Source: Bacteroidales bacterium (lineage in GTDB: Bacteria; Bacteroidota; Bacteroidia; Bacteroidales; VadinHA17). Taken from it: a stretch of 8,866 nt of DNA. The position numbers and the translations under genes were made by a program. Below are positions 6,995 through 8,866 of this stretch, piece after piece. The DNA is taken from contig WFRO01000197.1 of NCBI GenBank assembly GCA_015486475.1, forward strand, positions 1-8,866, given 5' to 3'. Each line of letters starts with the position of its first letter. Within the stretch, counting starts at the first letter, position 1. The notes beneath the pieces are model-generated. The model had not been told where the DNA came from and ran no database searches. It saw nothing but the letters and a program-made list of their open reading frames with translations.

Positions 6995-8866
6995 AAAACG
7001 GAGGCTTCGGACCTCTATCACCAGATCCTGGAAAAATATTGGGGCTACACCCGTTTCCGGCCGCTGCAGGAGGAGATCATCTTCTCCATAGCCAATGGCA
7101 ACGATACGCTGGCCCTGATGCCTACGGGGGGTGGCAAGTCGATCACCTTCCAGGTGCCGGCGCTTGCCAAGGAGGGGATCTGTCTGGTGATCACCCCGCT
7201 CATCGCCCTGATGAAAGACCAGGTCAACCGGCTCCGGCAGATGGAGATCAAAGCGGCGGCCATCTACTCGGGCATGACCCGCGAAGAGATCGACATCACC
7301 CTCGACAATTGCATCTACGGAGGATACAAGTTCCTGTATGTATCGCCGGAGCGCCTGGGCACCGAACTTTTCCGCGTCCGTGTGGAGAAGATGAACGTCA
7401 ACCTGATCACCGTCGATGAAGCCCACTGTATCTCGCAGTGGGGATATGATTTCAGGCCCTCCTACCTGCGCATAGCCGACCTGCGCGACCTGCTTCCCGA
7501 CGTGCCGGTGCTGGGACTGACGGCCACGGCCACCCCCGATGTGGTGGACGACATACAGGAAAAACTCCGGTTCAGGAGAAAGAACGTGTTGAAAAGCTCT
7601 TTCGAGAGAAAGAACCTGGCCTATATGGTAAAGGAGACGGACGACAAGACAGGCTATCTCCTGCGCATGGTGCGTACGGTGAGAGGCCAGGGGATCGTCT
7701 ATGTGCGCACCCGCAAACAGGCCCGCGACCTGGCCCTTACCCTGCGGGAGAACAAAGTGTCGGCCGATTTCTACCACGCCGGCCTGAGCCATGAGCTGAG
7801 AGACCGCCGGCAGGAGGCCTGGACACAAGGCGCCACGCGCATCATGGTGGCTACCAACGCTTTCGGCATGGGGATCGACAAGGCCGACGTACGATTCGTG
7901 GTGCACATGGACCTCCCCGATGCGCTGGAGAGTTACTTCCAGGAAGCAGGCCGCGCAGGTCGCGACGGCCGCAAGGCCTGGAGCATCCTCCTGTACAACG
8001 AAGCAGACAAACTGAAACTGCAACAACGCGCCCGGGTCAATTTCCCGGAGATCGATGAGATCAAAAGGGTGTACGAGGCCCTGGGCAACTATTTTCAGAT
8101 CCCCGTAGGAGCTGCTAAAAACATGGCCTACGATTTCAACCTGTCCGATTTTGTCTCCCGCTATCACTTCAATGTGATGATCGCCTATAACAGTCTGAAG
8201 ATCCTGGAGAGGGAAGGCTACATCGAGCTGACCGAGGATGTGCATAACCCCTCACGCGTCCATTTCACCGTCTCCCGCGATCAGTTGTATAAGTTCCAGA
8301 TATCCAATGAGAAGTTCGATGCATTCATCAAGCTGCTGCTACGCAGTTATACCGGTCTCTTCACAGAATTTGTCCCGGTGTTCGAAGAACGTCTCGCATC
8401 GACGGCCAAAGTACCCGAAGAGACCATCGTCAGGTACCTGGAGCGCCTGAACAATCTGAAGATCATACGCTACATCCCCCGGAAACAGACCCCTATGATC
8501 ATCTTTACCGAGGAGCGGCTGGAGAACAAAGCCCTGCTGATCTCCAGGGAGAATTATGCCTTACGCAAAGAGATCTATCTGAAAAAACAGGAGAAGATCT
8601 GGGAATATGTCACCAACAGGACTGTCTGCCGGAGCCGTTTCCTGCTCGCTTATTTCGGCGAAAAGAACGCCCTGAACTGTGGCATCTGCGACATCTGCAG
8701 GGAGATGCATGACACCACACCCTCGCAGGAGGAGTTTGAGGAGATCCAGAAAAAGATCCGGGAAGTGCTCTCGCTGAACCCCCAGGGCATGGATATACGT
8801 GAGATCACGGAAGAGGCAGGCACACCCGAAGGGAAGACCCTTACAGTGATCCGCTGGCTGCTGGAC
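6986..8866 (+). CDS. recQ: RecQ-family ATP-dependent DNA helicase (C-terminus cut off by window edge)
   Basis: 627 codons from ATG 6986-6988 with no stop before the right edge. RecQ unwinds DNA 3'-5' in recombinational repair and replication-fork rescue. Motifs in order: motif 0 FRPLQ (24-28); Walker A TGGGKS (47-52); Walker B DEAH (144-147), followed by the RecQ-specific aromatic loop (ISQWGYDFRPSY, 149-160); LTATAT (178-183); TNAFGMGIDK (290-299); QEAGRAGRDG (319-328). A zinc cluster of Cys548, Cys565, Cys568 and Cys571 has the exact C-x16-C-x2-C-x2-C spacing of E. coli RecQ. It lies about 170 residues further from the helicase core than in E. coli, with a winged-helix-like segment (about 350-540) in between. 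After it comes a short helix-turn-helix-like tail (585-627); no HRDC domain is visible so far. This looks like the longer, HRDC-less RecQ type. A purine stretch AAAGGG (6974-6979) is a possible weak ribosome site. Confidence 0.95.
   Translation, partial: MSKKTEASDLYHQILEKYWGYTRFRPLQEEIIFSIANGNDTLALMPTGGGKSITFQVPALAKEGICLVITPLIALMKDQVNRLRQMEIKAAAIYSGMTREEIDITLDNCIYGGYKFLYVSPERLGTELFRVRVEKMNVNLITVDEAHCISQWGYDFRPSYLRIADLRDLLPDVPVLGLTATATPDVVDDIQEKLRFRRKNVLKSSFERKNLAYMVKETDDKTGYLLRMVRTVRGQGIVYVRTRKQARDLALTLRENKVSADFYHAGLSHELRDRRQEAWTQGATRIMVATNAFGMGIDKADVRFVVHMDLPDALESYFQEAGRAGRDGRKAWSILLYNEADKLKLQQRARVNFPEIDEIKRVYEALGNYFQIPVGAAKNMAYDFNLSDFVSRYHFNVMIAYNSLKILEREGYIELTEDVHNPSRVHFTVSRDQLYKFQISNEKFDAFIKLLLRSYTGLFTEFVPVFEERLASTAKVPEETIVRYLERLNNLKIIRYIPRKQTPMIIFTEERLENKALLISRENYALRKEIYLKKQEKIWEYVTNRTVCRSRFLLAYFGEKNALNCGICDICREMHDTTPSQEEFEEIQKKIREVLSLNPQGMDIREITEEAGTPEGKTLTVIRWLLD

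Noticed and set aside
6965..8245. 426-codon minus-strand open frame opposite recQ
   Set aside because: Fully antisense to recQ, which has every helicase motif. It has no recognisable domain and is best explained by codon bias leaving the reverse frame free of stops.

Overview
The window reads as core chromosomal DNA of a Bacteroidota bacterium, most likely of the Bacteroidales type. The reasons are three: the gene set (a GuaB gene followed by a cluster of SurA/PpiD-like foldases and an OstA/LptA-like protein), export signals ending in Ala|Gln, and an AT-rich promoter matching the Bacteroidota -7 box TAnnTTTG. Shine-Dalgarno sequences are weak or absent. Base composition in genes is moderately GC-rich. 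I see no phage, transposon, CRISPR, tRNA, rRNA or defence genes.

Layout: five genes run leftward on the minus strand from about 6919 to beyond base 1: guaB (IMP dehydrogenase), a two-parvulin PpiD-like foldase, a SurA/PpiD-related lipoprotein, a SurA-like foldase, and an OstA/LptA-like protein cut by the left edge. Gaps are 21, -11, 6 and 19 bases, so they are very probably one transcription unit. On the plus strand, recQ diverges from guaB across a 66-base AT-rich gap and is cut by the right edge just after its zinc cluster and a helical tail.

How they work together: the last four genes form an envelope-biogenesis module. Three consecutive exported foldase relatives would escort outer-membrane proteins across the periplasm, and the OstA-like protein is of the family that handles lipopolysaccharide transport. 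GuaB feeds guanine nucleotide synthesis and seems to share the transcript without an obvious mechanistic link. RecQ is a separate DNA-repair gene.

The most unusual item is a 12-unit degenerate heptanucleotide array (3389-3472). It spans the stop codon of the PpiD-like gene and the start codon of the lipoprotein gene, is translated at both ends, and makes the lipoprotein start uncertain. A second theme is uneven decay of parvulin active sites across the three foldases: both histidine pairs are intact in the PpiD-like protein, the pair is split between two domains in SurA, and it is absent in the lipoprotein. No wholly new system is evident; this is mostly conserved housekeeping DNA.
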